Below are positions 49,242 through 60,526 of a stretch of DNA of 64,000 bases, piece by piece. The notes under the pieces are model-generated. The model saw only the letters and a list, made by a program, of their open reading frames with translations. It was not told the DNA's origin and searched no databases. The translations under genes were made by a program, and so were the position numbers. The stretch is from an uncultured Aquimarina sp. GTDB taxonomy: Bacteria > Bacteroidota > Bacteroidia > Flavobacteriales > Flavobacteriaceae. The stretch covers positions 1-64,000 of the forward strand of contig CANNBP010000014.1 of the NCBI GenBank assembly GCA_947502885.1. The letters run 5' to 3'. Position 1 is the first letter of the stretch. Every line of letters starts with the position of its first letter.

Positions 49242-49300
49242 CCTTATTCAAAGGCAATAATGAACTTTCTATAATTAGCTAGTTACCGTTATTCTGTTAT

Positions 49301-50017
49301 TTATGATCCTCCATCTTTCTTAACAACAAGTCTAAACCCTTCTCCATGAATATTAAGAATTTCAACGCTTTCATCTTTCTTTAGATACTTTCTAAGTTTA
49401 GCGATGTACACATCCATACTTCGAGAAGTAAAGTAATTATCGTCTCTCCAAATTTTTGTCAATGCCAATTCTCTTGGCATTAAGTCGTTAAGATGTAATG
49501 CCAGTAAACGAAGTAATTCATTTTCTTTTGGAGACAATTTTACAGGATCTTCATCTTTAAAAGATAAGAATCTAAGTTTTGAATTAAGGTGAAAACCACC
49601 AATTTTAAATTCAAACTGTTTACTATCCGCAACAGATTCAGTACTCTTACGTTGCATAATAGCTTGTATTTTCATCAATAATACCTCACTATCAAAAGGT
49701 TTGTTAAGGTAATCATCTGCCCCAACTTTATACCCTTTTAACACATCTTCTTTCATGGCTTTTGCGGTTAAAAAGATAATTGGCACTTCTTCATTTTTTT
49801 CTCTAATCTCCTTAGCCAAAGTAAATCCATCTTTATAAGGCATCATCACATCCAGGATGCACATATCATAATCATCCTTTTTGAATTTTTCGAAACCTTC
49901 CATACCATTTTTAGCATGTACAACCTCATAATCATTCATTACTAAGTAATCTTTTAGAACTGTTCCAAAATTTGGATCATCCTCTACAAGCAAAATCTTT
50001 TTGTTTTCTGTTTCCAT
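49301..50017 (-). CDS. OmpR-family response regulator (RprY-like)
   Basis: ILLVEDDPNFGTVLKDYL...CILDVMMPYKDGF...KPFDSEVLL plus winged HTH. Confidence 0.93.
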   Translation of the reverse strand: METENKKILLVEDDPNFGTVLKDYLVMNDYEVVHAKNGMEGFEKFKKDDYDMCILDVMMPYKDGFTLAKEIREKNEEVPIIFLTAKAMKEDVLKGYKVGADDYLNKPFDSEVLLMKIQAIMQRKSTESVADSKQFEFKIGGFHLNSKLRFLSFKDEDPVKLSPKENELLRLLALHLNDLMPRELALTKIWRDDNYFTSRSMDVYIAKLRKYLKKDESVEILNIHGEGFRLVVKKDGGS

Positions 50018-50021
50018 ATTT

Positions 50022-51584
50022 CTAAGATATTAACGGTAATTTAATTATAAATGTTGAGCCCTTTCCTCTTTCGCTTTCTACCCAAATCTGACCATGATGG
50101 TCATCAATAATCCTTTTTACATAAGTCAGCCCTAACCCATGTCCTTTTACGTTATGTAGGTCTCCTGTGTGCTCTCTAAAAAATTTCTCAAAAATCTTTT
50201 TTTGAGCCACTTTACCCATACCAATTCCTTGATCTCTAATCTTTAAGATAATACTATTTTTTACATTTTCTGTATAGATATCAATTTTTGGTTCTTGTTC
50301 TGAGTATTTTATAGCGTTATCTAAAATATTAACTATTACATTAGTCAAATGACTATCATTAGCCAAGATTGTTGTTTTGAGCGCTCCCAAATGCATTTTT
50401 ACATATCCCTCTCTATTTTCAATAATCAAAGATACATGTGTAATAGCGTCTTCAATAATATCATGAAGTTCTTGTTTTTCCTTCTTAATATTAAGTTCAT
50501 TCTTCTCTAGTTGAGAAATTCGCAATACATTTTCTACCTGAGCATGCATTCTTTTATTTTCTTCACGTATCATTTTCATATAACGATTCACTTTTTCTTG
50601 ATCCCCTCCTATTTTCGGATTTTTGATCGCATCCAAGGCCAAATTAATTGTAGCTATTGGAGTTTTAAGTTCATGCGTCATATTATTAATAAAATCTGTT
50701 TTGATCTGCGATATTTGTCTCTGTTGTATCAACTGAGATAAAGCACTAGAATAAGCAACAACGATTATCAAAGTGAATAATATTGATAATATTGCCATAC
50801 CTTTTATAGTAGAGAGTACATATTGTTTTTTTCCTGTAAAGTTGACATATAATTGATAGTCACTTACTCCTTCTTCATTTACAAAAAGCGGTATCCCATA
50901 AGTTGTTGGGTAATCCCAACTAAAGTCATCAGAACGTACTTTTGTCGATAATGCATTACTATATATTGCATATTCAAAATCTACTTTTATATCTCTCTCC
51001 TCTAATTCTTTTCTTAGTAAATACTCTATTTCTTTTTTCTGAACCCTTCTATGAATTGGTATAAAACTAGCTATTTCCCCTATAACTATCTCATAATCCA
51101 TTCTCTGAAGATCTGTTAATCCTCTTATTCTTTCCAGTTTTGATTTGGACTTTCTATTGGTAAAGTTATTCTGTTGGGTTTCTTGTACAGCAGCCTCTGT
51201 GTTACGATTTAAAATATTTTTTAACCGTACTGTATCTATGTTTAGATTTACAAAAGATGAGAATAACTTATAATCTTCTTCTAAAACACCATTGGTAAAT
51301 GATCTTGTGGTATTATCAATACTAATATTTAAGAGCTGGCGTATTATTTTATTATCCGGCTCATCTATACTATCCAAGATTTCTTGTAAAGGAAAAAACA
51401 TTTCCTCAAATTCTCTATATTGAATTTTATTCGATACAGAGATAAGTATCTGTTTAGCATTAAAAGAAAATTGCTCTTCATTATTCTCTACTGTGTTATT
51501 AATCCAATATCCTTGAACAAAAATAATCCCAATCAACGACAAACTCATCAGGATTATTAGTAACACGAATAACCTTTTATTCAT
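50022..51584 (-). CDS. sensor histidine kinase (RprX-like)
   Basis: FINNMTHELKTPIATINLALDAI; N-box ILDNAIKYSEQ; GHGLGLTYVKRIIDDHHG. Confidence 0.93.
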   Translation of the reverse strand: MNKRLFVLLIILMSLSLIGIIFVQGYWINNTVENNEEQFSFNAKQILISVSNKIQYREFEEMFFPLQEILDSIDEPDNKIIRQLLNISIDNTTRSFTNGVLEEDYKLFSSFVNLNIDTVRLKNILNRNTEAAVQETQQNNFTNRKSKSKLERIRGLTDLQRMDYEIVIGEIASFIPIHRRVQKKEIEYLLRKELEERDIKVDFEYAIYSNALSTKVRSDDFSWDYPTTYGIPLFVNEEGVSDYQLYVNFTGKKQYVLSTIKGMAILSILFTLIIVVAYSSALSQLIQQRQISQIKTDFINNMTHELKTPIATINLALDAIKNPKIGGDQEKVNRYMKMIREENKRMHAQVENVLRISQLEKNELNIKKEKQELHDIIEDAITHVSLIIENREGYVKMHLGALKTTILANDSHLTNVIVNILDNAIKYSEQEPKIDIYTENVKNSIILKIRDQGIGMGKVAQKKIFEKFFREHTGDLHNVKGHGLGLTYVKRIIDDHHGQIWVESERGKGSTFIIKLPLIS

Positions 51585-51665
51585 ACTTCAAAAGTAAGAC
51601 TTTAACATTTAGCTACTTTACGGTTTAACCAAATGTTAACAAAATGAGATTTACTAAAAATAAAC

Positions 51666-52250
51666 TCACTTACAGGTTAATATTTTATGAATTTCATAAA
51701 CTTTCACCTTTGTTTCTTCTATATTCTCATTAAATATCACAAAATCCGATAAATTAATTTTATCAGCATCACCCCACTGGTTCTGTATCCGTGCTTGGAC
51801 ATCCTTTCTAGTGGCCGATTTATCTCTTTTTAGAACACGTTGAATCCTAATTTCTTCAGGAGCAGAAACTAGAATCACATAATCACAGTACTTATTACTA
51901 CCATTTTCAAATAATATAGCAGCCTCTTTTATCACATATTCCCCACCTTGTTTACTCTTCCATTCATCAAAATGTTCGGCCACTGCGGGGTGTACAATCG
52001 CATTTAACTCTTGTAATTTTATTGAATTATTAAAAACAATATCAGCAATATAAGATCTATTTAATTTTGAATCTTGATATGCCTTTTCTCCAAATAAATC
52101 AATTACCTGCTCTTTTACCTCTTCATCATTATTCATCAACTTTTTTGCCTCTTCATCTGCTATATAAATCGCAACACCAAGCTTTTCAAACATTTTAGCA
52201 ACTGTTGATTTACCACTGCCGATACCACCTGTTAACCCAACTACTGTCAT
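51666..52250 (-). CDS. coaE: dephospho-CoA kinase
   Basis: VGLTGGIGSGKSTVAKMFEKLGVAIYIADEEAKKLM. Confidence 0.95.
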   Translation of the reverse strand: MTVVGLTGGIGSGKSTVAKMFEKLGVAIYIADEEAKKLMNNDEEVKEQVIDLFGEKAYQDSKLNRSYIADIVFNNSIKLQELNAIVHPAVAEHFDEWKSKQGGEYVIKEAAILFENGSNKYCDYVILVSAPEEIRIQRVLKRDKSATRKDVQARIQNQWGDADKINLSDFVIFNENIEETKVKVYEIHKILTCK

Positions 52251-52254
52251 TTTT

Positions 52255-53214
52255 TTATTTTAACACCACAAATTGCACTTGCTTCTCTTGTAAACGTACA
52301 TCATGTATAAATTCAGATTTACTAATCAATTCTACTGTTAAGAAAGAACTTTCATCTGAAGCTTTTGCATAATCTGCAACTATAACAAAATCTCTTGAAC
52401 TTATATCATTATACTTATCTAACCCAACACGATACACTACTGAAATTTCTTTAGGAAAAATCCTAACATCTAATCCTTCCGGAACATTTTGAATTGTAAT
52501 GGGTATTTTTTGATGTCCTTCTGTAAACTTGCTCACCGAAATATTAGCTTCTACCAGTAAAGGATTTACAACAACATCGAGAGGCAAATTATCTGTATCC
52601 AACTCTAAACCCGATCTATAATCAACATTTAAACCATCTAAAGATATATGCTTTGTACGAACTTGTTCAATTGTATCTATTATCTGAGACGGACCACTCA
52701 ACAACACAGAATCTGGCAAAACCTCTAAACCTTGGTCACTGCCATAGCCCACCGCATATTGAATATTTTGAGCAACAACTATAGGCACTTTTTTTTGAAG
52801 ATTTTGATCCAAGTATAGCCTCAAGGTATCTTTTTGCACTGTTAAAACTTTACCTTTAAAATCCAGCTTATTATTAATCGTTAATCCTCCTTTATCCACA
52901 TAAAAAGAATACACTCCATTATTAGAGTTAACCGCATCATCAACAGAAAATTCTAAAATAGTCTTACTCCAATTATGGCCTATTAACCTAAACCCATTAC
53001 CATTAAGGACCATTTTTAAGGTATGGTCACTTTTGTTATTTACAATCTTATCTTTTGGTATTCCGGTAAATTGTACCGTAACCTCTACTTCTTGAGTATA
53101 ATTTTTAGAAAATTGTGTAAACAACCAAAGTATGGAAGTAAATAACAGAAAAAACAAAAACGTTTTCACGTTACTTTTCTTAAGAGAAAATTTACCTTTT
53201 CTTCTACTTGACAT
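52255..53214 (-). CDS. YbbR-like domain protein
   Basis: N-terminal TM; repeated YbbR-like beta domains; adjacent to coaE. Confidence 0.8.
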   Translation of the reverse strand: MSSRRKGKFSLKKSNVKTFLFFLLFTSILWLFTQFSKNYTQEVEVTVQFTGIPKDKIVNNKSDHTLKMVLNGNGFRLIGHNWSKTILEFSVDDAVNSNNGVYSFYVDKGGLTINNKLDFKGKVLTVQKDTLRLYLDQNLQKKVPIVVAQNIQYAVGYGSDQGLEVLPDSVLLSGPSQIIDTIEQVRTKHISLDGLNVDYRSGLELDTDNLPLDVVVNPLLVEANISVSKFTEGHQKIPITIQNVPEGLDVRIFPKEISVVYRVGLDKYNDISSRDFVIVADYAKASDESSFLTVELISKSEFIHDVRLQEKQVQFVVLK

Positions 53215-53224
53215 ACTTGTTATT

Positions 53225-54223
53225 TTAAAAAAATAATTTTTTAAATTGTTCTTTAGGATTTCTTTTTAATAAATGAATATAATAATAAGATTTCAAGAAT
53301 CCCTTTCCGTACCCATAAAATTGTATTAATACAGCCAAAATTGATTGCAGACCAATCTTTATGCTTTTATAATGCATTGTTGCACCAAAACTTATTAAAA
53401 CAAGATAACTCGCCAATACCGCAATAAGATACCACCACCCTATCAATGCTGTACAAACCGAAGCAACAATAAACCCTAAAAACAATGAAGGGAACCAGTA
53501 AGTAAGTTTAGCTGTTTCTGGATGCCATTTGTTTAATATCGGCCTAACCAATCCAAATTTATTTACTTGTACATAGAATTTCTCCCATGAAATTCTTCTT
53601 TTATGAAAAACTTTTGCATCAGGTATCAGTGCCGTATTATACCCTAGTTTCCATAAACGTATGGTTAAATCCGGATCTTCTCCTGGATGAATCTTTCCAA
53701 ATCCACCTGATTTATTAAATGCCTCTTTAGACAATCCCATATTAAAACTTCGCGGCTGAAATTTACCCATAGTATTTTTTCTACCTCGAATACCGCCAGT
53801 AGTCAAATATGATGTCATACTATAACTAATAGCCTTTTGAAGATCAGAAAAACTTTCATGCGCATCATCTGGCCCTCCAAAACAATGCACATAATTAGCA
53901 GATAAGAATTTATCCACTTCAAAGAGATAATTATTAGGCATTATAACATCACTATCCAAAATAATATTATAATCTCCTTTTGCTCTTGTCATACCATAAT
54001 TACGAGAATCACCAGGGCCAGTGTTTTCCTTTTGATAATAACTTATAGCTAATTTATCTTCAAAATCTTTAATTACACTTTCTGATGTTTCTGTAGAACC
54101 GTCTTCTATTATAACTATCTCATAAGCCTTATCATAATCCATTGCCAACATACTTTGTAACAACTCTTGTATTTCATGAGGCCTATTATAGACGGGTATA
54201 ATAAAAGAAAAGTATATTTCCAT
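53225..54223 (-). CDS. family 2 glycosyltransferase
   Basis: FSFIIPVYNRPHEIQELLQSML...YNIILDSDVIMP...HPGEDPDLTIRLWKLGY; start at MEIYFSF. Confidence 0.9.
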   Translation of the reverse strand: MEIYFSFIIPVYNRPHEIQELLQSMLAMDYDKAYEIVIIEDGSTETSESVIKDFEDKLAISYYQKENTGPGDSRNYGMTRAKGDYNIILDSDVIMPNNYLFEVDKFLSANYVHCFGGPDDAHESFSDLQKAISYSMTSYLTTGGIRGRKNTMGKFQPRSFNMGLSKEAFNKSGGFGKIHPGEDPDLTIRLWKLGYNTALIPDAKVFHKRRISWEKFYVQVNKFGLVRPILNKWHPETAKLTYWFPSLFLGFIVASVCTALIGWWYLIAVLASYLVLISFGATMHYKSIKIGLQSILAVLIQFYGYGKGFLKSYYYIHLLKRNPKEQFKKLFF

Positions 54224-54305
54224 AGAAGCGTGTTTATATAACAAAAAATCCCACATCTTTAGCATATGGGATTTTTGTATGAAATTTTATAATGTTGTTT
54301 AGTTT

Positions 54306-55124
54306 TTACTCTTCATCAACAAACTTCTCCATAACTAATTGACTTACTCCCATATTAGAGAAACCTCCATCATTAAATAAGTTCTGAAGCGTTACTTTTC
54401 TTGTTAAGTCTGAAAAAAGAGTAACCGTATAGTCTGCACACTCTAATGCAGAAGCATTTCCGAGTGGTGACATTTTATCTGCATACTCTATAAAACCATC
54501 AAATCCTTTCACTCCTTTTCCTGCAGTAGTAGGTGTTGGTGATTGAGAAATAGTATTTACACGAACTTTATGATCTCTACCGAAGAAATATCCAAAACTA
54601 CGTGCAATAGACTCTAAGTACGCCTTATTATCCGCCATATCATTATAGTCTGGAAATACACGTTGAGCTGCCATATAAGTTAAAGCAACAATGCTTCCCC
54701 ATTCATTCATGGCTTCTTTTTTATACAATGTCTGCATTGTTTTATGAAAAGAAAGTGCCGAGACATCCCATCCTTTTTGACTCCAATCATAATTAAGATT
54801 TGTATAATGACGTCCTTTACGAACATTTACAGACATTCCTATCGAATGTAATACAAAATCTAATTTACCACCTAAAATCTCTACAGCTTTATCTACTAAG
54901 TTTTCAAGATCTTCTAATGAGGTAGCATCTGCAGGTATAACCTGAGAATTAGTTTTTTCGGCCAAAGTATTTATTGCTCCCATACGCATGGCAACTGGTG
55001 CATTAGTAAGAACAAAACTTCCTCCTTCTTCAAAAACTCTTTCTGCTGTTTTCCAAGCAATTGAATTTTCATCAAGTGCTCCAAAAATAATTCCTCTCTT
55101 ACCTTTTAATAAATTGTGTGACAT
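54306..55124 (-). CDS. fabI: enoyl-ACP reductase (SDR family)
   Basis: LLKGKRGIIFGALDENSIAWKTAERVFEEGG...VNTISQSPTPTTAGKGVKGFDGF. Confidence 0.88.
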   Translation of the reverse strand: MSHNLLKGKRGIIFGALDENSIAWKTAERVFEEGGSFVLTNAPVAMRMGAINTLAEKTNSQVIPADATSLEDLENLVDKAVEILGGKLDFVLHSIGMSVNVRKGRHYTNLNYDWSQKGWDVSALSFHKTMQTLYKKEAMNEWGSIVALTYMAAQRVFPDYNDMADNKAYLESIARSFGYFFGRDHKVRVNTISQSPTPTTAGKGVKGFDGFIEYADKMSPLGNASALECADYTVTLFSDLTRKVTLQNLFNDGGFSNMGVSQLVMEKFVDEE

Positions 55125-55221
55125 TTAATTATAAATTAAAGTATGGTTATACGAGCGGTAAAGATAATAAAACGCCCCAAATCAGAGCAAATCTAACTAC
55201 CTTTTTACAATCTCTTATAGA

Positions 55222-56880
55222 TTATTTTAAATGCAACAACGACTTAGCGTGACTTAATGCAGAATCTGAGCTATTCTTACCACTAATCATTTCTGCAATT
55301 TCAACAATTCTTTCTTCAGTATCCAAAAGCCTAAGCTGTGTTACTGTGGTATTTTGAACATCTTCTTTGTAGACTTTATAATGACTTTGTCCCTTTGCGG
55401 CAATCTGCGGCAAATGAGTAATACTAAACACCTGAAGGTTTTTACTCATATTCATCATAACATCTGCCATTTTGTGGGCGACTTCTCCTGACACTCCTGT
55501 ATCTATTTCATCAAAAATAATTGAAGGTAAGTGTTCATATCTTGAAAGCACACATTTGATAGCAAGCATAATCCTAGACAATTCACCTCCCGAAGCTACC
55601 TTTTTCAACTCTCCAAACACTCCTCCTTTATTAGCCGAAAATAAAAACGAAAGTATCTCTTTACCATTAGACTGGTATTTTTCCTGCAATTCTAAAGAAG
55701 CTTCAAAAGAAGCATTAACCATCCCTAATGATTTAAGAATAATCTCTAATTCATCTATCAATAAAGGAAGTGCTTTCTTTCTTTTTTTATGAATCTTTTC
55801 TGCCACTACATCTAACCTCACCTTTATTTCTTCTATCTCTATTCTAGATGACTCTATGTCATCACTTAGAGATTCAGTTTTAGCAACTTTCTCTTTTAAA
55901 AGATTAAAAATATTTATTAATTCTTCTACATCCGAACAATTATGCTTTACTTGAAGGTTATGTAATAATTGTATACGTTGACTTACTTGTTCTAAACGCT
56001 GAGGATCAGCTTCTAGTTTTTCAAATTCATCTAATATCGAAGCATTGATATCATCTAATTCTATATGAAGGCTTTGAATTCGTTGCGAAAGTTCTTTTAG
56101 GCCTCCTGAGAAAGATTCTAATTTTAGGAAATTATTTTTAACAACAGCAAATTGATCTCCAACACCAACTTCTTCAGACGAAATAATGGCTATTGACCCA
56201 GATAGCCTTTCTTGTATCTCTTCAATATTATTAAGTCGCTCGTATTGTTCTTCTAATTCAGGAAGTTCACCTTGCTTAAGCTTGGCATCTTCTAATTCCT
56301 TTAAAAGAAAAGAATTATATTCATATTCTTTGGTAAAACTCTCTTGATTAGCTATCAACTCATCCAGACACTTCTCTTTCTCCTTTAATAAGACCAAACC
56401 TCTTTTATAGGATTCTATTTCACGACTTGTATTTGCCAACGCATCCAAAACCTCAAATTGAAAATCATTTGTGGTAACCTCTAATGTTTGATGTTGACTA
56501 TGAATATCTATCAACCTACTCCCTAAAGAAACTAACGAACTAAGTGTTACCGGAGTATCATTTATAAAGGCTCTAGATTTTCCTGATGGCAAGATTTCTC
56601 TCCTTATAATTGTCTGGTCTTCATAATCTAATTCTTCATCTTCAAAAAAGGAGGTAAGATTGTATTTTTTTATTTCAAATGTCCCCTCAATAATACATTT
56701 TTTCGAACTGTCCTTAACACTTCCTAAATCAGCTCTTTTACCCAATAACAACCCCAAAGCACCTAGTAATAAGGATTTACCAGCTCCAGTTTCACCCGTT
56801 ATAGTAATTAAACCAGCATCAAAAGATACTTGCAACTGTTCTATTAACGCGAAGTTTTTTATTGAAAGACCTCGTAACAA
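55222..56880 (-). CDS. recN: DNA repair protein RecN
   Basis: LRGLSIKNFALIEQLQVSFDAGLITITGETGAGKSLLLGAL...FDEIDTGVSGEVAHKM. Confidence 0.95.
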   Translation of the reverse strand: MLRGLSIKNFALIEQLQVSFDAGLITITGETGAGKSLLLGALGLLLGKRADLGSVKDSSKKCIIEGTFEIKKYNLTSFFEDEELDYEDQTIIRREILPSGKSRAFINDTPVTLSSLVSLGSRLIDIHSQHQTLEVTTNDFQFEVLDALANTSREIESYKRGLVLLKEKEKCLDELIANQESFTKEYEYNSFLLKELEDAKLKQGELPELEEQYERLNNIEEIQERLSGSIAIISSEEVGVGDQFAVVKNNFLKLESFSGGLKELSQRIQSLHIELDDINASILDEFEKLEADPQRLEQVSQRIQLLHNLQVKHNCSDVEELINIFNLLKEKVAKTESLSDDIESSRIEIEEIKVRLDVVAEKIHKKRKKALPLLIDELEIILKSLGMVNASFEASLELQEKYQSNGKEILSFLFSANKGGVFGELKKVASGGELSRIMLAIKCVLSRYEHLPSIIFDEIDTGVSGEVAHKMADVMMNMSKNLQVFSITHLPQIAAKGQSHYKVYKEDVQNTTVTQLRLLDTEERIVEIAEMISGKNSSDSALSHAKSLLHLK

Positions 56881-57013
56881 AGGATAGAAATAATTTGATT
56901 ATTAAAAAAAGTAAAGATAGTATAGTTTTGAAAAGATTGCCTCTCTATATTTCAGTTTTTTTAAACCAAAGTTTCAAATGATCACATTTTGCATCACTAA
57001 AACATCAGGCTTC

Positions 57014-57898
57014 CTAAAACTTAATTTCTTTCCAATTATCAGAATAAGTCGGTGCGATTCTATTCAAAACACTAACTGTTTCAGCAATATTAACCGAAGG
57101 GCCTCCTGACAAAACACTTGAAATCTCATCTGCTTTAGCGTCAAAAAATACTCTCATTAAATATGAATTAGGCCTAGAATTATGCATTTCATTAAGAGGT
57201 TTCATAGCCTTGGTTATTGCTTCTTTTCCTTTCTTTAAATTATTATGCATGATATCCAAACCTTCTCTATGATATTCATAAAGTGCCTTTCTATATCCAC
57301 TAAATGTAGTTGAAAGAAGATCATCATTAAGCCTAAATCTATTTGGATCTTGTTCTCGTTTCCAACCAACTCTATTACTACCTTGAGCATTACTAACAAT
57401 ATTATTAGCTTCTTGATAGTATTTTGTACCTCCGTCTAGCTCAAAAGTATCGGCATCAACACCTAAAATAGTATATAAATAAAAAGCTATAACTGAAACG
57501 AGATTAGAATCAAAACTATTGGGGTTATATGCCAACGGTTGATACTCTAAATAATTAAAGTTAAATTGTTTATCATTAACATTAAATATAGTGGTTGTAT
57601 ATCCTGACCCATACACTGGTCTAGAGCCAAGAACTTGAACTGTTGCTTCAAAAGAATCATTATTGTAACTCGCAAGAGTAATAAAAAAACTACAATTTAT
57701 ACGTTCTTCGTTACGATAATCAACATCTGTCCATTTTGTATTATTAATAAACTCCGTCAACGAACGCTCTAGAGTTTTAAATATTTGCAAATTTGGATTA
57801 CCAGTTTGCGCTGCATTAACGGCTACCGTTGCATTAAACTCCTGAGCTGTCAACCCCGTACAAATACTTAATGCTATGACAAGAAAAAACTTATTCAT
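57014..57898 (-). CDS. DUF4835-type secreted protein
   Basis: Signal peptide; FNATVAVNAAQTGNPNLQIFKTLERSLTEFINNTKWTD; conserved Bacteroidota neighbourhood with coaBC/recN. Confidence 0.85.
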   Translation of the reverse strand: MNKFFLVIALSICTGLTAQEFNATVAVNAAQTGNPNLQIFKTLERSLTEFINNTKWTDVDYRNEERINCSFFITLASYNNDSFEATVQVLGSRPVYGSGYTTTIFNVNDKQFNFNYLEYQPLAYNPNSFDSNLVSVIAFYLYTILGVDADTFELDGGTKYYQEANNIVSNAQGSNRVGWKREQDPNRFRLNDDLLSTTFSGYRKALYEYHREGLDIMHNNLKKGKEAITKAMKPLNEMHNSRPNSYLMRVFFDAKADEISSVLSGGPSVNIAETVSVLNRIAPTYSDNWKEIKF

Positions 57899-59102
57899 TC
57901 TTTAATGTGTTTATTTCATTAAAAATATCTTGTGCCACCTCTGACTTGTTTTTTAAATCAAACGCTTTAATTTCAAATTTATGATTAATCAAAGTTACTT
58001 TATTTGTTTGACCTTTAAAACCAGCTCCTTTATCATTTAAAGAGTTAAGAACAATCAAATCTAAGTTTTTATTTTTCAACTTATTTTTTGCATTTTCCTC
58101 TTCATTTTGAGTTTCCAAAGCAAATCCAACAAGAAATTGATTTTTTTTCTCTGCCCCCATCCATTTGAGGATATCATTTGTTCTTTCTAATTCAATAGAA
58201 AATTCTCCTCCGGTTTTTTTGATTTTTTGATCAGAAACATACTTAGGTCTATAATCGGCTACTGCAGCCGCTCCTATTGCGATATCACAATCATTATATA
58301 GAGATACTACAGTGTCAAACATTTCTTGTGCACTTACCACACGAGTAACCTTAATCTGGCTATGTTCAATTTGTATTGAAGAAGGCCCTAAAATAAGATT
58401 TACATGTGCACCAAGATTCGATGCAGCTTTTGCCAACTCCACCCCCATTCTCCCACTAGAGTGATTACCAATAAACCGAACAGGGTCTATTGCTTCATAA
58501 GTGGGTCCAGCAGTAATTAGCACTTTAGTTCCCTTTAGCGGAAGCTTATTCAAAATATCATTTTCAATAAACCGAACTATTGTACTTGGCTCTGCCATAC
58601 GTCCTGGCCCTACCAATCCACTAGCTAATTCACCAGACTCAGACGGAATCATTATATTACCATACTCTTGTAACTTTTCAAATGTTTGATGAGTTGAAGG
58701 GTGGTTATACATGTCTAAATCCATTGCTGGTGCAAAATAAACTGGGCATTTTGCCGACAAATATGTAGCGACTAATAAATTATCACTACTACCCGAGACC
58801 ATTTTTGAGAGCGTATTAGCTGTAGCTGGTGCAATAACCATCAAATCAGCCCATATCCCCATTTCTACATGATTATGCCATAATGCATTCTCATCTTCTT
58901 CTTCAAAAAAAGAAGAGTACACAGGGTTTTTGGATAAGGTAGAAAGCGTAAGTGGTGTAATAAAATCTTTTGCAGAAGGAGTCATAACAACTCTAACTTC
59001 TGCTCCAGCTTTTATAAATAAACGCACCAAATTTGCTGTTTTATATGCAGCAATACCAGCGGTGACTCCAATTAAAACTTTTTTACCGCTTAAAACAGAC
59101 AT
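57891..59102 (-). CDS. coaBC: phosphopantothenoylcysteine decarboxylase/phosphopantothenate--cysteine ligase
   Basis: KKVLIGVTAGIAAYKTANLVRL...PAMDLDMYNHPS...ITAGPTYEAIDPVRFIGNHSSGRMG. Confidence 0.95.
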   Translation of the reverse strand: MSVLSGKKVLIGVTAGIAAYKTANLVRLFIKAGAEVRVVMTPSAKDFITPLTLSTLSKNPVYSSFFEEEDENALWHNHVEMGIWADLMVIAPATANTLSKMVSGSSDNLLVATYLSAKCPVYFAPAMDLDMYNHPSTHQTFEKLQEYGNIMIPSESGELASGLVGPGRMAEPSTIVRFIENDILNKLPLKGTKVLITAGPTYEAIDPVRFIGNHSSGRMGVELAKAASNLGAHVNLILGPSSIQIEHSQIKVTRVVSAQEMFDTVVSLYNDCDIAIGAAAVADYRPKYVSDQKIKKTGGEFSIELERTNDILKWMGAEKKNQFLVGFALETQNEEENAKNKLKNKNLDLIVLNSLNDKGAGFKGQTNKVTLINHKFEIKAFDLKNKSEVAQDIFNEINTLKNE

Positions 59103-59108
59103 AAATTT

Positions 59109-59450
59109 TTATAAAGATCCTGTATTATCTTCTGCTGTTTTTGTATTTCTATGATAGATCTTACCCTCTAACCATTCTTGTACAGCAAGCGCATGTGGCT
59201 TAGGTAATCTTTCATAAAACTTAGAAACTTCGATTTGTTCTTTATTTTCGAAAACTTCTTCTAAGCTATCATTATAAGTAGCAAACTCATCTAATTTCTC
59301 AAGAAGCTCCTTTTTAATATCAGTATTGATCTGTGTTGCTCTTTTTGATATTATCGATATTGCCTCATAGATATTATCTGTTGGCTGATCAATACGATTT
59401 TTATCGATAGTAATCGTATTTACAGGAGCATTACTTTTTTTCAAATCCAT
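59109..59450 (-). CDS. rpoZ: RNA polymerase omega-like subunit (RpoZ/Rpb6 family)
   Basis: TDNIYEAISIISKRATQINTDIKKELLEKL between bamD and coaBC. Confidence 0.85.
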   Translation of the reverse strand: MDLKKSNAPVNTITIDKNRIDQPTDNIYEAISIISKRATQINTDIKKELLEKLDEFATYNDSLEEVFENKEQIEVSKFYERLPKPHALAVQEWLEGKIYHRNTKTAEDNTGSL

Positions 59451-59466
59451 CTTCTACTTTTTATTT

Positions 59467-60261
59467 CTATTTATACTGTTCTAATCTTGTCTTAATATCT
59501 TCTCCCAATTCTTCAGCTTGTTCTAGATATTCACCTTCTGTCTTAAAGTACTTTTTGTAATTTTTATAGAATCCTTGAGCACTAACCAAACGTTCCTCTA
59601 CCAAATCTTCATAACTACCTACAGCCAACAAATATTGAGATTCTAACTTGTAATATAACACTTTTTCTCTAAAAGGAGATCCTGGATAATCTACAAGGTA
59701 ATTATCAAATGATGAAATTGCTACTTTGTAATCTTCTCTATGATGATAACGTTTTGCTATTTCATATGCTTTCTTTTCTTTTTTATTTCTCAATTCTGTT
59801 ACCATGCTATTCGCATCCTTCAGTTTTTCACTCTCTGGATAAGAATTAATAAACACTTGAAGTTTTTCAATCGCTTTATCTGTATCTTCTTGATCTAAAC
59901 TAAACCTTGGAGACAGGTAATAATAACTTTGAGCTGCTTTAAATAAAGCTTCCTCTTTTTTCTGGCTTTTTGGATATGACTTGGCATATCTCTCGAACTG
60001 ATATCCAGACAAATAATAATCTTCTAATTGATAATATGTATCTGCGTAATAATACATAATTCTTTCTGCTTGAGGCTTCCCTCTATATTGCGGAACAATT
60101 TGCTCAAAAATTCGCAAAGCTTTTTTGTACTTCTCTTCTTTATATAATTTCTCAGCAAACTTATATTTGGTTGCGGTATTTTTATCTTTTAGTACTTTTT
60201 GGTACTCACTACAAGACCCTAAAAACAAAGCAACAGTAAATATATATAGTAATTTCTTCAT
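59467..60261 (-). CDS. bamD: outer membrane assembly lipoprotein BamD
   Basis: Lipobox FLGSCSEYQKVLK; TPR-like ADTYYQLEDYYLSGYQFERYAKSYPKS. Confidence 0.9.
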   Translation of the reverse strand: MKKLLYIFTVALFLGSCSEYQKVLKDKNTATKYKFAEKLYKEEKYKKALRIFEQIVPQYRGKPQAERIMYYYADTYYQLEDYYLSGYQFERYAKSYPKSQKKEEALFKAAQSYYYLSPRFSLDQEDTDKAIEKLQVFINSYPESEKLKDANSMVTELRNKKEKKAYEIAKRYHHREDYKVAISSFDNYLVDYPGSPFREKVLYYKLESQYLLAVGSYEDLVEERLVSAQGFYKNYKKYFKTEGEYLEQAEELGEDIKTRLEQYK

Positions 60262-60526
60262 ATCGTAAAAAAACATCTGGCAAAAATATATATTTCTACC
60301 TTATTACAAAAACTTTAATCTATCTATTAATTTGATATTATCTACTGTTGATACAACATTAGAAAATTAATTTCAAAAAAAGGACTACAACAACCTCTTC
60401 TACCTACTCTTCAAAGCATTAAACCTTATTGTATTTATAAACACAATTACCAAGCTGTTGTTGCAAAAATATCGATAATTTTGCACTTAAATCAACAAAC
60501 CCTAAGTAAAGAACCTATTTAAACCC